From Oscillospiraceae bacterium (GTDB lineage Bacteria > Bacillota > Clostridia > Oscillospirales > Oscillospiraceae), in NCBI GenBank assembly GCA_028705905.1, contig JAQWCP010000019.1, positions 775-13,496 of the forward strand: DNA of 12,722 nt, in the 5' to 3' direction. Below, one piece after another: positions 1 to 6,902 of this stretch. Position 1 is the stretch's first letter. Every line of letters starts with the position of its first letter. The translations under genes and the position numbers were made by a program. A model generated the notes under the pieces. The model worked only from the letters and a program-made list of their open reading frames with translations. It ran no database searches and was not told the origin of the DNA.

Positions 1-27
1 TGTTTTTCAAACGAGAGATTGAGCGCT

Positions 28-62
28 TTGGACTTGCTATTTGGACCGAAACTCGATACAAT
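28..62 (+). promoter_or_regulatory. Candidate promoter of sfsA (possibly leaderless)
   Basis: TTGCTA at 34-39 and TACAAT at 57-62 are separated by 17 bases, a plausible sigma-A pair (4/6 and 5/6 matches). A TTGGAC also lies at 28-33, but its spacing is too long. Transcription from this pair would start around 68-70, right at the ATG of sfsA. That fits the absence of any Shine-Dalgarno sequence before that ATG. The weak -35 and the nearby window edge keep confidence low. Confidence 0.33.
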
Positions 63-69
63 ATCATTT

Positions 70-750
70 ATGATTTATGAACGCATTTTAAAGGGGCATT
101 TTCTGGAGCGACCCAACCGGTTTGTAGCGTTGGTGGAGCTATCTGGGACAGTGGAAATTTGTCATGTAAAAAATACGGGGCGCTGCAAGGAACTGCTCGT
201 TCCTGGTGCAGTTGTTTATTTGCAGGAAGCACAGAACCCGGCACGCAAGACAAAATACGACTTGATTGCCGTGGAAAAGGGGGCGCGGGTTATCAATATG
301 GACGCCGCCGCGCCCAACGGTGTGTTTGGGGAATGGGCAAGAGAAGGGCGATTTCTCCCGGGAACCCGGCAGGTGCGTCAGGAGCAAGTTTGGGAAGATT
401 CCCGTCTGGATTTTTTGGTGGAAACCGAACAGGGCCATACCTTGGTGGAGGTCAAAGGGGTGACACTGGAAGAACATAACGTGGTAAGATTTCCGGATGC
501 GCCCACCCATCGGGGGGTGAAGCACATTGAAACATTGTGCAGAGCCAAAGTGCAGGGGATTGACGCCTGTCTGTTTTTTGTCATTCAGATGGAAGGTGTC
601 CGGTATTTTGAACCCAACGACGAGACGCACCCCGCCTTTGGTGCGCCGCTGCGCCGCGCTGCGTCTTTGGGGGTGCGTCTGATGGCGTATGACTGTACCG
701 TGACGCCGGAGCGTATTGCCCTGCGGGCTCCAGTGGAGATCCAGCTTTGA
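70..750 (+). CDS. sfsA: DNA/RNA nuclease-like protein SfsA (sugar fermentation stimulation protein homolog)
   Basis: This encodes 226 residues, the usual SfsA length. Family hallmarks are visible: FLERPNRF (11-18), the block CHVKNTGRCKELLVPG (31-46), SRLDF (111-115), EVKGVTL (127-133) and FPDAPTHRGVKH (141-152). D114 and the E127-x-K129 pair fit the PD-(D/E)xK nuclease-like core proposed for this family. In E. coli the gene was first linked to maltose use, and its cellular role is still unclear. The reading frame is open back to a TTG at 19, but family similarity starts at the ATG at 70, which I chose. That ATG has no ribosome-binding site, so the mRNA may be leaderless. The gene is followed after 24 bases by the MBL-fold gene on the same strand, and the two are probably co-transcribed. 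The family call is secure; the start is fairly secure. Confidence 0.93.
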   Translation: MIYERILKGHFLERPNRFVALVELSGTVEICHVKNTGRCKELLVPGAVVYLQEAQNPARKTKYDLIAVEKGARVINMDAAAPNGVFGEWAREGRFLPGTRQVRQEQVWEDSRLDFLVETEQGHTLVEVKGVTLEEHNVVRFPDAPTHRGVKHIETLCRAKVQGIDACLFFVIQMEGVRYFEPNDETHPAFGAPLRRAASLGVRLMAYDCTVTPERIALRAPVEIQL

Positions 751-774
751 AATGGAAATCAAAGGAGAAAACAG

Positions 775-1698
775 ATGGAACGGAAGCGTGTGCGAGGGAA
801 CACATTTGTCATTGAAGCGCCGGCGGAGTTGATTCCCTGCTATCAGGTGGGAGAACATGAGGTGATCTTGCTGGACAGCGGGTATGAGACGCCCGATCGG
901 GAGGCGCTGCAGGCACTGCTGGATCGGGAACAGTTGCAGGTTGCCGCGGTGATCGGCACCCATATCCACACGGACCACAGTGGCAACCACAGCTATTTTC
1001 AAAGCAAGGGGGCAGAGATCGTTTTGCCCTTTGTGGAGGCAGCAGTGGGGCAGTCACCCCTGACCGGAAAATTGGCGTTTTTCGTCTGTTCTCCCGGTCA
1101 GGTAGAGACGCTGTTTGGCAGTATGCTCGTAAAAGCGGATCGGGTGATTTTCCCCCAAGAGACGGAGGTTTCCGTATGCGGCGCCACCTTCCGCATTGTA
1201 AACCTACCGGGGCATACGGCGGGGCACATTGGCATCATCACCCCAGACGATGTGTTTTATGTAGGGGATGCATTGATGAGCGAAGACGTCTTGCAAAAAG
1301 CCAAATTGCCAACCAGTCTTTCCTATGCCATGGATCTGGAAAGCAAGAGAAAACTGTATGACTATCGGTGTGATGCCTATATTTTGGCCCACAAGGGGGT
1401 GTATGAGGACATTACAGAGCTCATTGACTGCAACATCGCAAGCCGGGAGGAAAAAGTTCGGGAGATTGCCGGATTTTTGCAAGAGCCAATGACGGCCGAT
1501 GAATTATCGCAGGTTGTGTGGCGGGCTTTTTCGGTCCGCACCCGGCAACCGGCGCGCATTGCCGTGTACCTGAGAAATCTCCACTGCGTATTGGAATATC
1601 TCTGTGACCGGGGGGATGTGGAGCGGCATTTTGCGGAAGGTGTCACCCGCTATGTACGAAAACAGACGTCAGGAGAGCCGGCGGTAAACTCGGGTTAA
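775..1698 (+). CDS. MBL-fold metallo-hydrolase with C-terminal winged-helix-like region
   Basis: This encodes 307 residues of the metallo-beta-lactamase superfamily. The di-metal site is complete: H63-x-H65-x-D67-H68 (in THIHTDHSGNH), H147 (NLPGHTAGH), D165 (VGDAL) and H206 (AHKG). After the catalytic domain, roughly residues 225-295 are helical and charged. They resemble the small winged-helix tail of LACTB2-type and related MBL hydrolases, some of which cut RNA. No substrate can be named from sequence; thioester hydrolase or nuclease activity are both possible. The start is well supported: AAAGGAG at 761-767 lies 7 bases before the ATG. The gene follows sfsA by 24 bases. Its last 30 bases overlap the 3' end of malQ on the opposite strand, and I see no terminator between the two. 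Confidence 0.88.
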   Translation: MERKRVRGNTFVIEAPAELIPCYQVGEHEVILLDSGYETPDREALQALLDREQLQVAAVIGTHIHTDHSGNHSYFQSKGAEIVLPFVEAAVGQSPLTGKLAFFVCSPGQVETLFGSMLVKADRVIFPQETEVSVCGATFRIVNLPGHTAGHIGIITPDDVFYVGDALMSEDVLQKAKLPTSLSYAMDLESKRKLYDYRCDAYILAHKGVYEDITELIDCNIASREEKVREIAGFLQEPMTADELSQVVWRAFSVRTRQPARIAVYLRNLHCVLEYLCDRGDVERHFAEGVTRYVRKQTSGEPAVNSG

Positions 1699-3162
1699 AT
1701 GGCGCAGGTGTGTCGCAACCTCTTCATTCAATGCTTCCTTCCGTACCCGCCAGGCCCAGTTGGATCCACCCACGGTGCCTGGGGTGTTCATTCGGGCGTC
1801 GCCGCCGAGGGAGAGAATATCTTGGAGCGGACAGACGACCAGGCGAGCAGGGGACGCGAAGGCTCCAGCAATGGCGCCCCAGGTGTATCCTTCCGCTTCC
1901 TGTAGGCGGAGATAGTCTATCGCAAAGGCGCGGGTTTCGCTGTCGGCCTGTTCCATCAGGAATTGATAAAAGGTGGGGGTGTCATGGGTGGAGGTATAAA
2001 GCACGGTGTTGGGTGCAACATTGTGAGGGAGGAAGGCATTGTCATAGGCAGGGTCGAAGGCATCTGTCAAAACCGCCATCGTAGGCAGGCCGCTGTTTGC
2101 AACAAAAGCGTGAGCGGCTTCTGACAGATCGCCCAAATCTTCCGCCAAAAACTGATCCTTTGCCCCAACGGAAAAGAAAACGTCCAACAGTTTTTGGCCA
2201 GGGCCCGCTTTCCAGCGGCCGTCCGCCGCTGTTTCCGCTTTTGCAGGAATTTCCCAAAAGCTGTGGATGGCGCGGAAATGATCAATTCGCAACAGGTCGA
2301 ATTGAGAAAGGGCATGGCGGATGCGCAGTTTCCAGAAGGAAAAGTTCTCTTTTTCTTGGTTTTGCCAGGCATAAAGGGGGTTGCCCCAATGTTGTCCTGT
2401 GGGGGAAAAGCTATCCGCTGGAACGCCGGCGAAGTAGCGGGGGGCCCGTTTGCCATCCACTCGGAACAAAGTGGGATTGGCCCAAACGTCAGCGCTGTCA
2501 GCGGAGATGTAAAAGGGGAGATCGCCGATGATGTAAATGCCTCTTTCGTTGGCATAGGACCGGAGAGCCTGCCACTGGGTGAAAAAGAGGTATTGTAGAA
2601 AGCAATGGAACTGAATTTGATCTGCCAACAGCTCGCGATAGCGGTTCATGGCCGCAGCGGTGCGACGTACAATGGCGTGGTCCGGCCATTGGGCAAGCTC
2701 TGCTCCCTGGAAATGATCCCGCAGGGCGATGAACAGTGCGTAATCGGGCAGCCAGCTCTTTTGTGCGGCGGTAAATTCTGTGACGGCGCCGTCCAGCTCC
2801 GGTGTGCGCCGGGAAAAGGCTGTGTAAAGTAGTGCCATACGGTTTTCTGCTAGAAAATCGAAATCCACCTGGTCCTTGGTGTCCTGCCGGGCAGACTGCA
2901 GTTCCTCTTCTGTCAAAAGTTCATCGGCCCGGAGCTTGTCCAAGTCAATGAGAAACGGGTTTCCGGCAATGCCGGAATGGGACTGATAGGGGGAGTGGCC
3001 GCCGCCTGGCGGTACAAGGGGCAAGATTTGCCAATACTGCTGGCCAGCGGCCTGTAGGAAATCAACAAAGCGGTAGGCGTCCTCTCCCATAGAACCGACA
3101 CCATAAGGGCCGGGCAGGGAAGAGAGATGGAGCAGCACACCGCTGGAACGAATGGGAATCAT
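1669..3162 (-). CDS. malQ: 4-alpha-glucanotransferase (amylomaltase, GH77)
   Basis: This encodes a 497-residue cytoplasmic enzyme that moves alpha-1,4-glucan segments between maltodextrins and releases glucose during maltose/starch breakdown or glycogen remodelling. The start of the family is clear (SSGVLLHLSSLPGPYGVGS). Expected catalytic residues are present: nucleophile D294 in LLRIDHFR, acid/base E341 in LAEDLGD, and D394 in STHDTPTF. The substrate-binding loop FAGVPADSFSPTGQHWGNPLY (about 244-264) and RMNTPGT (457-463) are also intact. Length is typical for the short bacterial amylomaltases. GAGGAGG (3171-3177, read on the minus strand) lies 8 bases before the ATG. It is a single gene with no glycogen or maltose genes beside it. 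It faces the ECF gene across a 160-base divergent spacer, and its 3' end runs 30 bases into the MBL gene. Confidence 0.96.
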   Translation of the reverse strand: MIPIRSSGVLLHLSSLPGPYGVGSMGEDAYRFVDFLQAAGQQYWQILPLVPPGGGHSPYQSHSGIAGNPFLIDLDKLRADELLTEEELQSARQDTKDQVDFDFLAENRMALLYTAFSRRTPELDGAVTEFTAAQKSWLPDYALFIALRDHFQGAELAQWPDHAIVRRTAAAMNRYRELLADQIQFHCFLQYLFFTQWQALRSYANERGIYIIGDLPFYISADSADVWANPTLFRVDGKRAPRYFAGVPADSFSPTGQHWGNPLYAWQNQEKENFSFWKLRIRHALSQFDLLRIDHFRAIHSFWEIPAKAETAADGRWKAGPGQKLLDVFFSVGAKDQFLAEDLGDLSEAAHAFVANSGLPTMAVLTDAFDPAYDNAFLPHNVAPNTVLYTSTHDTPTFYQFLMEQADSETRAFAIDYLRLQEAEGYTWGAIAGAFASPARLVVCPLQDILSLGGDARMNTPGTVGGSNWAWRVRKEALNEEVATHLRHLTRVYRRLS

Positions 3163-3329
3163 ATTAAAAGCCTCCTCTTGTGGTTTGATTTGTGCGTGTC
3201 TGTTTACAGGGCATTTCTGAGTTGTTGAAAGGTCTGATGCCTAGTGTAACGCATATTGATTGAAAAATATAGCAAAAAAGGAAATATAAAGCATCTGTGT
3301 AGGAATATGCAGAGAAGGGAAGAATGAAT

Positions 3330-3884
3330 ATGAAAAAAATGACGGTGCGTACCATTGCTATCACGGCGGTGATGGCGGCGTTGGTGTATGCTGCTTCTTG
3401 GGTGCGGATTGTAATTCCACTTTCCGTAGGCAACACGGCCATTCATCTGGGCAATGTGGTTTGCCTGCTGTCCGGGCTGCTGATGGGGCCGCTGCAAGGT
3501 GGGTTGGCTGCCGGGATCGGCTCTTGCTTTTTTGACCTGACGAATCCTTTGTACATCGCTTATGCGCCGATGACCTTTGTATTCAAATTTTGTCTGGGTT
3601 TTGTGGCGGGGCTTGTGTCCCACTGGCGGGGCAGAGACGGAATGCAATTTAAATTCAACTTGCTGGGTGGCATTCTGGGTTCGGTGACGTATACCATTTT
3701 ATATCTGGCACAGACCCTTGTGATCAATTTATGGGTCAAGAATCTGACGCTGCCTATAGCGGCATTGATGACGGGGCAGAGTGCCATTGCGTCGGTGATC
3801 AACGGCACGCTGGCGGTGATCTGCGCCATACCCCTTGCGGCGGGTATCCGGCTGGCGCTGGAAAAAAGCGACCTACATCTGTGA
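3330..3884 (+). CDS. ECF transporter S component, substrate unknown
   Basis: This encodes about 184 residues and is almost entirely hydrophobic, with five or six predicted membrane helices (about 8-24, 40-65, 78-98, 110-135, 150-178). The pattern AASWVRIVIPL, GNTAIHLGNVV, LLMGPLQGGLAAGIGS, DLTNPLYIAYAP and TFVFKF is typical of clostridial substrate-binding S components of energy-coupling-factor vitamin transporters. Such proteins need the shared EcfA-EcfA'-EcfT module, which is not in this window, so this is an orphan group II S component. The vitamin is not evident: no riboswitch is recognisable in the 160-base spacer upstream, and the neighbours give no hint. An in-frame ATG at 3324 exists, but the AAGGGA at 3315-3320 is better spaced for the ATG at 3330. 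A weak promoter (TTGAAA 3260-3265, TATAAA 3285-3290, 19-base spacer) may serve it. Confidence 0.85.
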   Translation: MKKMTVRTIAITAVMAALVYAASWVRIVIPLSVGNTAIHLGNVVCLLSGLLMGPLQGGLAAGIGSCFFDLTNPLYIAYAPMTFVFKFCLGFVAGLVSHWRGRDGMQFKFNLLGGILGSVTYTILYLAQTLVINLWVKNLTLPIAALMTGQSAIASVINGTLAVICAIPLAAGIRLALEKSDLHL

Positions 3885-3936
3885 AAAGTGAAAAGAAAAC
3901 TGGTAAATTTTCGGACAAGAATTTGTAAAATCATTA

Positions 3937-3957
3937 GAAAAAGAGACTTCTTTTTTT
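3937..3957 (+). terminator. Weak A/T-rich hairpin with T-run after the ECF gene
   Basis: AAAAAGA (3938-3944) can pair with TCTTTTT (3949-3955) around a GACT loop, and more T residues follow. The stem has only one G-C pair, so it would be a weak terminator of the ECF gene. It also covers the place where the -35 box of the next promoter would lie. Confidence 0.3.
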
Positions 3958-3966
3958 CCAAAAAGA

Positions 3967-3975
3967 TGGTATACT
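3967..3975 (+). promoter_or_regulatory. Extended -10 promoter of the corC-like gene and pyk
   Basis: TGG directly precedes TATACT (3970-3975), a good extended -10 element. No clear -35 is seen 16-18 bases upstream, where the sequence is a T-run. Transcription would start near 3982 and give a leader of about 70 bases before the TTG start at 4053. Confidence 0.5.
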
Positions 3976-3990
3976 ATGGATTGTATCAAT

Positions 3991-4031
3991 AAGAGCGCTG
4001 GCTCTTATGTGAAAAAGCGCGTAACATGCGC
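3991..4031 (+). promoter_or_regulatory. Two small hairpins in the corC-like gene leader
   Basis: AAGAGC (3991-3996) and GCTCTT (4001-4006) form a perfect 6-bp stem with a GCTG loop. Further on, GCGCGT (4017-4022) pairs as RNA with ATGCGC (4026-4031) around AAC, including one G-U pair. The second hairpin ends 7-9 bases before the Shine-Dalgarno sequence. This does not resemble the much longer M-box or Mn riboswitches. The structures are seen; a regulatory role is inferred. Confidence 0.35.
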
Positions 4032-4052
4032 ATTCAAAAAGGAGGAATCACC

Positions 4053-5402
4053 TTGGCATCCGACCCTATAGGGCCGCAATTATTGTTGCAACTTGTTCTG
4101 ATCTTTATCAATGCATTTTTCGCGTCTGCGGAAATTGCAGTGCTCTCTCTCAATGAGAACCGGCTTCGCCGCAAGGCGGAAGAGGGTGACAAAAAAGCGG
4201 CACAGATGATGAAATTTGTGGAGACGCCGGCAAAGTTTTTATCCACCATTCAAATCGGCATCACCATGGCGGGGTTTTTGGGCAGCGCCTTTGCTGCGGA
4301 AAACTTTGCTGACCGGTTGACCCGCTGGCTGGTTGACATAGTCCATGTGACGACTTTATCTCAAAACGTACTTCACGCCCTTTCTGTCATCGTCATTACC
4401 TTTATTCTGGCGTACTTTACCCTCGTTTTGGGTGAACTCGTTCCGAAACGGCTGGCAATGAAGTACCCAGAAAAAGTGGCGCGCATGGCCTCTGGTGTCA
4501 TTCGGGGCACGTCTGTTGTCTTCAAGCCCCTTATTTGGCTGCTTTCCATCTCTACCAACGGGATATTATGCCTCCTACATATCGACCCCAACGAGGAGAG
4601 GTCGGATGTATCAGAGGATGAAATTCGGTTGATGGTGGATATCGGAGAAGAAAAGGGCACTATTGAATCCAGTGAACGGACGATGATCGAAAATGTCTTT
4701 GCGTTCAACAACATGACAGCGGAAGACGTGATGATTCACAGGACGGATATGAAAGCCATCTGGGTGGAAGATACGCCGGAAGAAATTGTGAACACCATTG
4801 AGCGGACGGGTCTTTCCCGGTTTCCGGTGTATGAGGAAGACGCAGACGATATCATTGGGATCCTGAGCACGCGGCAATATTTATTAAATGCCCATCGTGG
4901 TATGCCAAAGCCCCTGCGAGAGATTTTACGCCCCGCTTATTTCGTACCGGAATCGGTGCGGACGGATATTCTATTCCGGGATATGCAGACGAAAAAGGTG
5001 CATATGGCCATTGTGGTAGATGAATATGGCGGTACCAGCGGCCTTGTGACCATGGAAGACCTGCTGGAGGAGATTGTAGGCAATATCTATGATGAGTTTG
5101 ATCCACAGGATGAGCAGGATATCATCAAAATTGAAGATAATCTGTGGCGGATTGCAGGCAGCACAGAATTGGAGAACGTTGCAGAGACGTTGGATATTCT
5201 GCTTCCCTTGGAGGAAGAATATGATACGCTGGGTGGCCTCGTTTTTGCACAGCTCTCTGTGATCCCAGAAGACGGGACACAAATCACAGTGGACGCCTGC
5301 GGCCTGCACATCCATGTGAAGGAGATCGCAGAGCGCAGGGTGGAATGGGCGCTGGTGTCCAAGCTGCCCGAGCAAACCCAGGAGGAAGAAGAAACCAAAT
5401 GA
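4053..5402 (+). CDS. CNNM/CorC-family membrane protein (DUF21, CBS pair, CorC_HlyC domain)
   Basis: This encodes 449 residues with the standard order: DUF21 membrane domain (about 8-195, hydrophobic stretches near 8-32, 63-82, 108-132 and 150-175, with the GELVPKRLA signature at 127-135), a tandem CBS pair (about 218-345, with FPVYEEDADDIIGI and VVDEYGGTSGLVTMEDLLEEIVG), and a C-terminal CorC_HlyC domain (about 358-438). Relatives are annotated as hemolysin C or TlyC. Better-studied members (MpfA, CorC, CNNM) act in Mg2+ export, with ATP/Mg2+ sensed by the CBS pair, so Mg2+ efflux is the likeliest role. The start is TTG 4053, because AAAGGAGG ends at 4045, 7 bases before it. An in-frame ATG at 4026 lies inside a leader hairpin and upstream of that ribosome site. 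The stop overlaps an ATG at 5399 that leads into pyk. Confidence 0.93.
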   Translation: MASDPIGPQLLLQLVLIFINAFFASAEIAVLSLNENRLRRKAEEGDKKAAQMMKFVETPAKFLSTIQIGITMAGFLGSAFAAENFADRLTRWLVDIVHVTTLSQNVLHALSVIVITFILAYFTLVLGELVPKRLAMKYPEKVARMASGVIRGTSVVFKPLIWLLSISTNGILCLLHIDPNEERSDVSEDEIRLMVDIGEEKGTIESSERTMIENVFAFNNMTAEDVMIHRTDMKAIWVEDTPEEIVNTIERTGLSRFPVYEEDADDIIGILSTRQYLLNAHRGMPKPLREILRPAYFVPESVRTDILFRDMQTKKVHMAIVVDEYGGTSGLVTMEDLLEEIVGNIYDEFDPQDEQDIIKIEDNLWRIAGSTELENVAETLDILLPLEEEYDTLGGLVFAQLSVIPEDGTQITVDACGLHIHVKEIAERRVEWALVSKLPEQTQEEEETK

Positions 5403-5416
5403 ATAAGGGGAGTGCA

Positions 5417-6832
5417 ATGCGAAAAACAAAAATCATTTGTACCCTTGGCCCTGCTGTTTCCGATGAAGAGAGCGTTCGCAACCTGGTTTTAGGCGGGATG
5501 GATGCCGCCCGGTTTAATTTTTCCCACGGGACTCACGCAGAACATTTGGAGCGGCTCCGAATGTTCAAACGGGTGCGGGACGAATTGGGCCTGCCGGTGG
5601 CTACAATTTTAGATACCAAAGGGCCCGAAGTACGGGTGAAGACCTTTTCTGCTGGCAAGGTGGAACTGAAGGAAGGGGCCACGTTCACCCTTACCACCGA
5701 TGAGGTGCCGGGCGATGCAACGAAAGTGTCCGTCACATATGAAAACCTGCACCAGGAGTTGTTCCCCGGGTGCCGGATTTTGTTGGATGACGGGTTGATT
5801 GAGCTGGTTGTGTCCCGCATTTTAGGGAGGGACATCATCTGCACGGTGAAGACCGGGGGCGTTTTATCCAACAATAAGAGCATCAATATCCCAGATGTCA
5901 GCATCCTATTGCCTTCTCTCACAGAACGGGACGAAGCAGACATTGCTTTTGGCGTGGAACATGAATTTGATTTTATTGCCGCGTCTTTTGTCCGCAGCAA
6001 ACAAGATGTGGACGCCATTCGTACCGCACTGCAAAAATACGGTGGAAACGACATCCGAATCATTGCCAAAATTGAAAATCGGGAGGGCGTGCAGAACCTG
6101 GACGAGATCATCGAGGCGGCCGACGGCATTATGGTGGCCAGAGGAGATCTGGGCGTGGAAATTCCCGCCCATGAGGTGCCAGCACTGCAGAAGTTGATGA
6201 TCCGGAAAAGTGTCATCCGCGGAAAAACGGTCATTACCGCCACCCAGATGCTTGATTCTATGATCCGCAATCCTCGCCCCACAAGGGCAGAGGTATCTGA
6301 TGTGGCCAATGCCGTATTTGACGGCTCCAGTTGTGTGATGCTCTCCGGTGAGACAGCGTCGGGCAAATATCCAAGGGAAAGTCTGCGTCAGATGGTGGAC
6401 ACTGTTCTGGCGGCAGAGGGTGCCATCGATTATTGGGAACGATTCCGTCATACGGAGTTTCCATTGGACGGCACCATCACAAACGCGATGAGCCATACGG
6501 GGTGTCTTGCAGCGATGGATTTGAATGCTACCGCCATCATGGTGGCCACAAAATCTGGGCAAACCGCCCGGATGGTGGCACGGTTCCAGCCCGCTTGTCC
6601 CATTGCCGCTGTGGCCTTGACGGAGCGGGTGCGCCGTCAGCTGAATTTGTCTTGGGGCATTTCGCCGTATCTTTCTGGAGAGGTGGATTCCACCGACCGG
6701 ATTTTCAGTCTTTGCGCCGAGTGTGCCCGGAAGGAAGGTCTGGTGAAAGGGGGCGACACGGTGATTATTGTAGCCGGCGTTCCCATCGGACGGACGGGTT
6801 CGACCAATTTAATCAAAGCCCAAGTGGTATAA
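5417..6832 (+). CDS. pyk: Pyruvate kinase
   Basis: This encodes 471 residues, the length of the short (PykF-like) enzymes, without the extra PEP-utiliser-like tail found in Bacillus Pyk. It converts PEP and ADP to pyruvate and ATP in glycolysis. Visible signatures are MRKTKIICTLGPA at the N-terminus, ARFNFSHG (31-38), LDTKGPEVR (65-73), the active-site block IIAKIENREG (215-224), MVARGDLGVEIP (239-250), TATQMLDSM (274-282), NPRPTRAEVSDVANAV (285-300) and SGETASGKYP (310-319). The Glu in DTKGPE suggests a K+-dependent enzyme. The start at 5417 matches the family N-terminus and has AAGGGGAG at 5405-5412. An in-frame ATG at 5399, overlapping the upstream stop as ATGA and 11 bases after an AGGAGG, would add six residues. 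The gene is likely translationally coupled to the CorC-like gene. Confidence 0.97.
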   Translation: MRKTKIICTLGPAVSDEESVRNLVLGGMDAARFNFSHGTHAEHLERLRMFKRVRDELGLPVATILDTKGPEVRVKTFSAGKVELKEGATFTLTTDEVPGDATKVSVTYENLHQELFPGCRILLDDGLIELVVSRILGRDIICTVKTGGVLSNNKSINIPDVSILLPSLTERDEADIAFGVEHEFDFIAASFVRSKQDVDAIRTALQKYGGNDIRIIAKIENREGVQNLDEIIEAADGIMVARGDLGVEIPAHEVPALQKLMIRKSVIRGKTVITATQMLDSMIRNPRPTRAEVSDVANAVFDGSSCVMLSGETASGKYPRESLRQMVDTVLAAEGAIDYWERFRHTEFPLDGTITNAMSHTGCLAAMDLNATAIMVATKSGQTARMVARFQPACPIAAVALTERVRRQLNLSWGISPYLSGEVDSTDRIFSLCAECARKEGLVKGGDTVIIVAGVPIGRTGSTNLIKAQVV

Positions 6833-6833
6833 A
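6825..6833 (+). promoter_or_regulatory. Candidate extended -10 promoter for thyA-dfrA, overlapping the pyk stop codon
   Basis: TGG followed by TATAAA (6828-6833) is a near-consensus extended -10 element spanning the pyk stop codon (TAA 6830-6832). No convincing -35 is present. The start would fall near 6840, immediately before the hairpin at 6842-6877. The gap between that hairpin and thyA (about 22 bases) has no room for another promoter. Confidence 0.38.
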
Positions 6834-6841
6834 CCGTTATG

Positions 6842-6880
6842 AACCGTCCGCCGCGAAGAACCACGCGGCGGACGGTTTTA
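6842..6880 (+). terminator. Strong GC-rich hairpin after pyk (rho-independent terminator)
   Basis: A perfect 14-bp stem: AACCGTCCGCCGCG (6842-6855) pairs with CGCGGCGGACGGTT (6864-6877) around an 8-base loop, followed by a short TTTTAT tract. It fits a terminator for pyk, although the T-tract is short and leak-through is possible. Its right end is only about 22 bases from the thyA start, so it may also be part of the thyA leader. Confidence 0.75.
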
Positions 6881-6902
6881 TCTGAACCGACAGGAGGAAG
6901 AT

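Noticed and set aside
139..1002. 287-codon minus-strand ORF across sfsA and the MBL gene
   Set aside because: It is antisense to two genes with clear family motifs, lacks a recognisable domain, and has histidine/proline-rich text typical of a shadow frame.
2042..2598. Several overlapping ORFs of 70-160 codons on both strands inside malQ
   Set aside because: malQ is intact with all catalytic residues over this stretch; the others have no motifs.
3163..3329. Possible vitamin riboswitch before the ECF gene
   Set aside because: The spacer is AT-rich, has no conserved riboswitch core I recognise, and shows no strong stem.
4026..4052. ATG 4026 as start of the CorC-like gene
   Set aside because: It lies in a hairpin and upstream of the AAAGGAGG; TTG 4053 is at the proper distance from that site.
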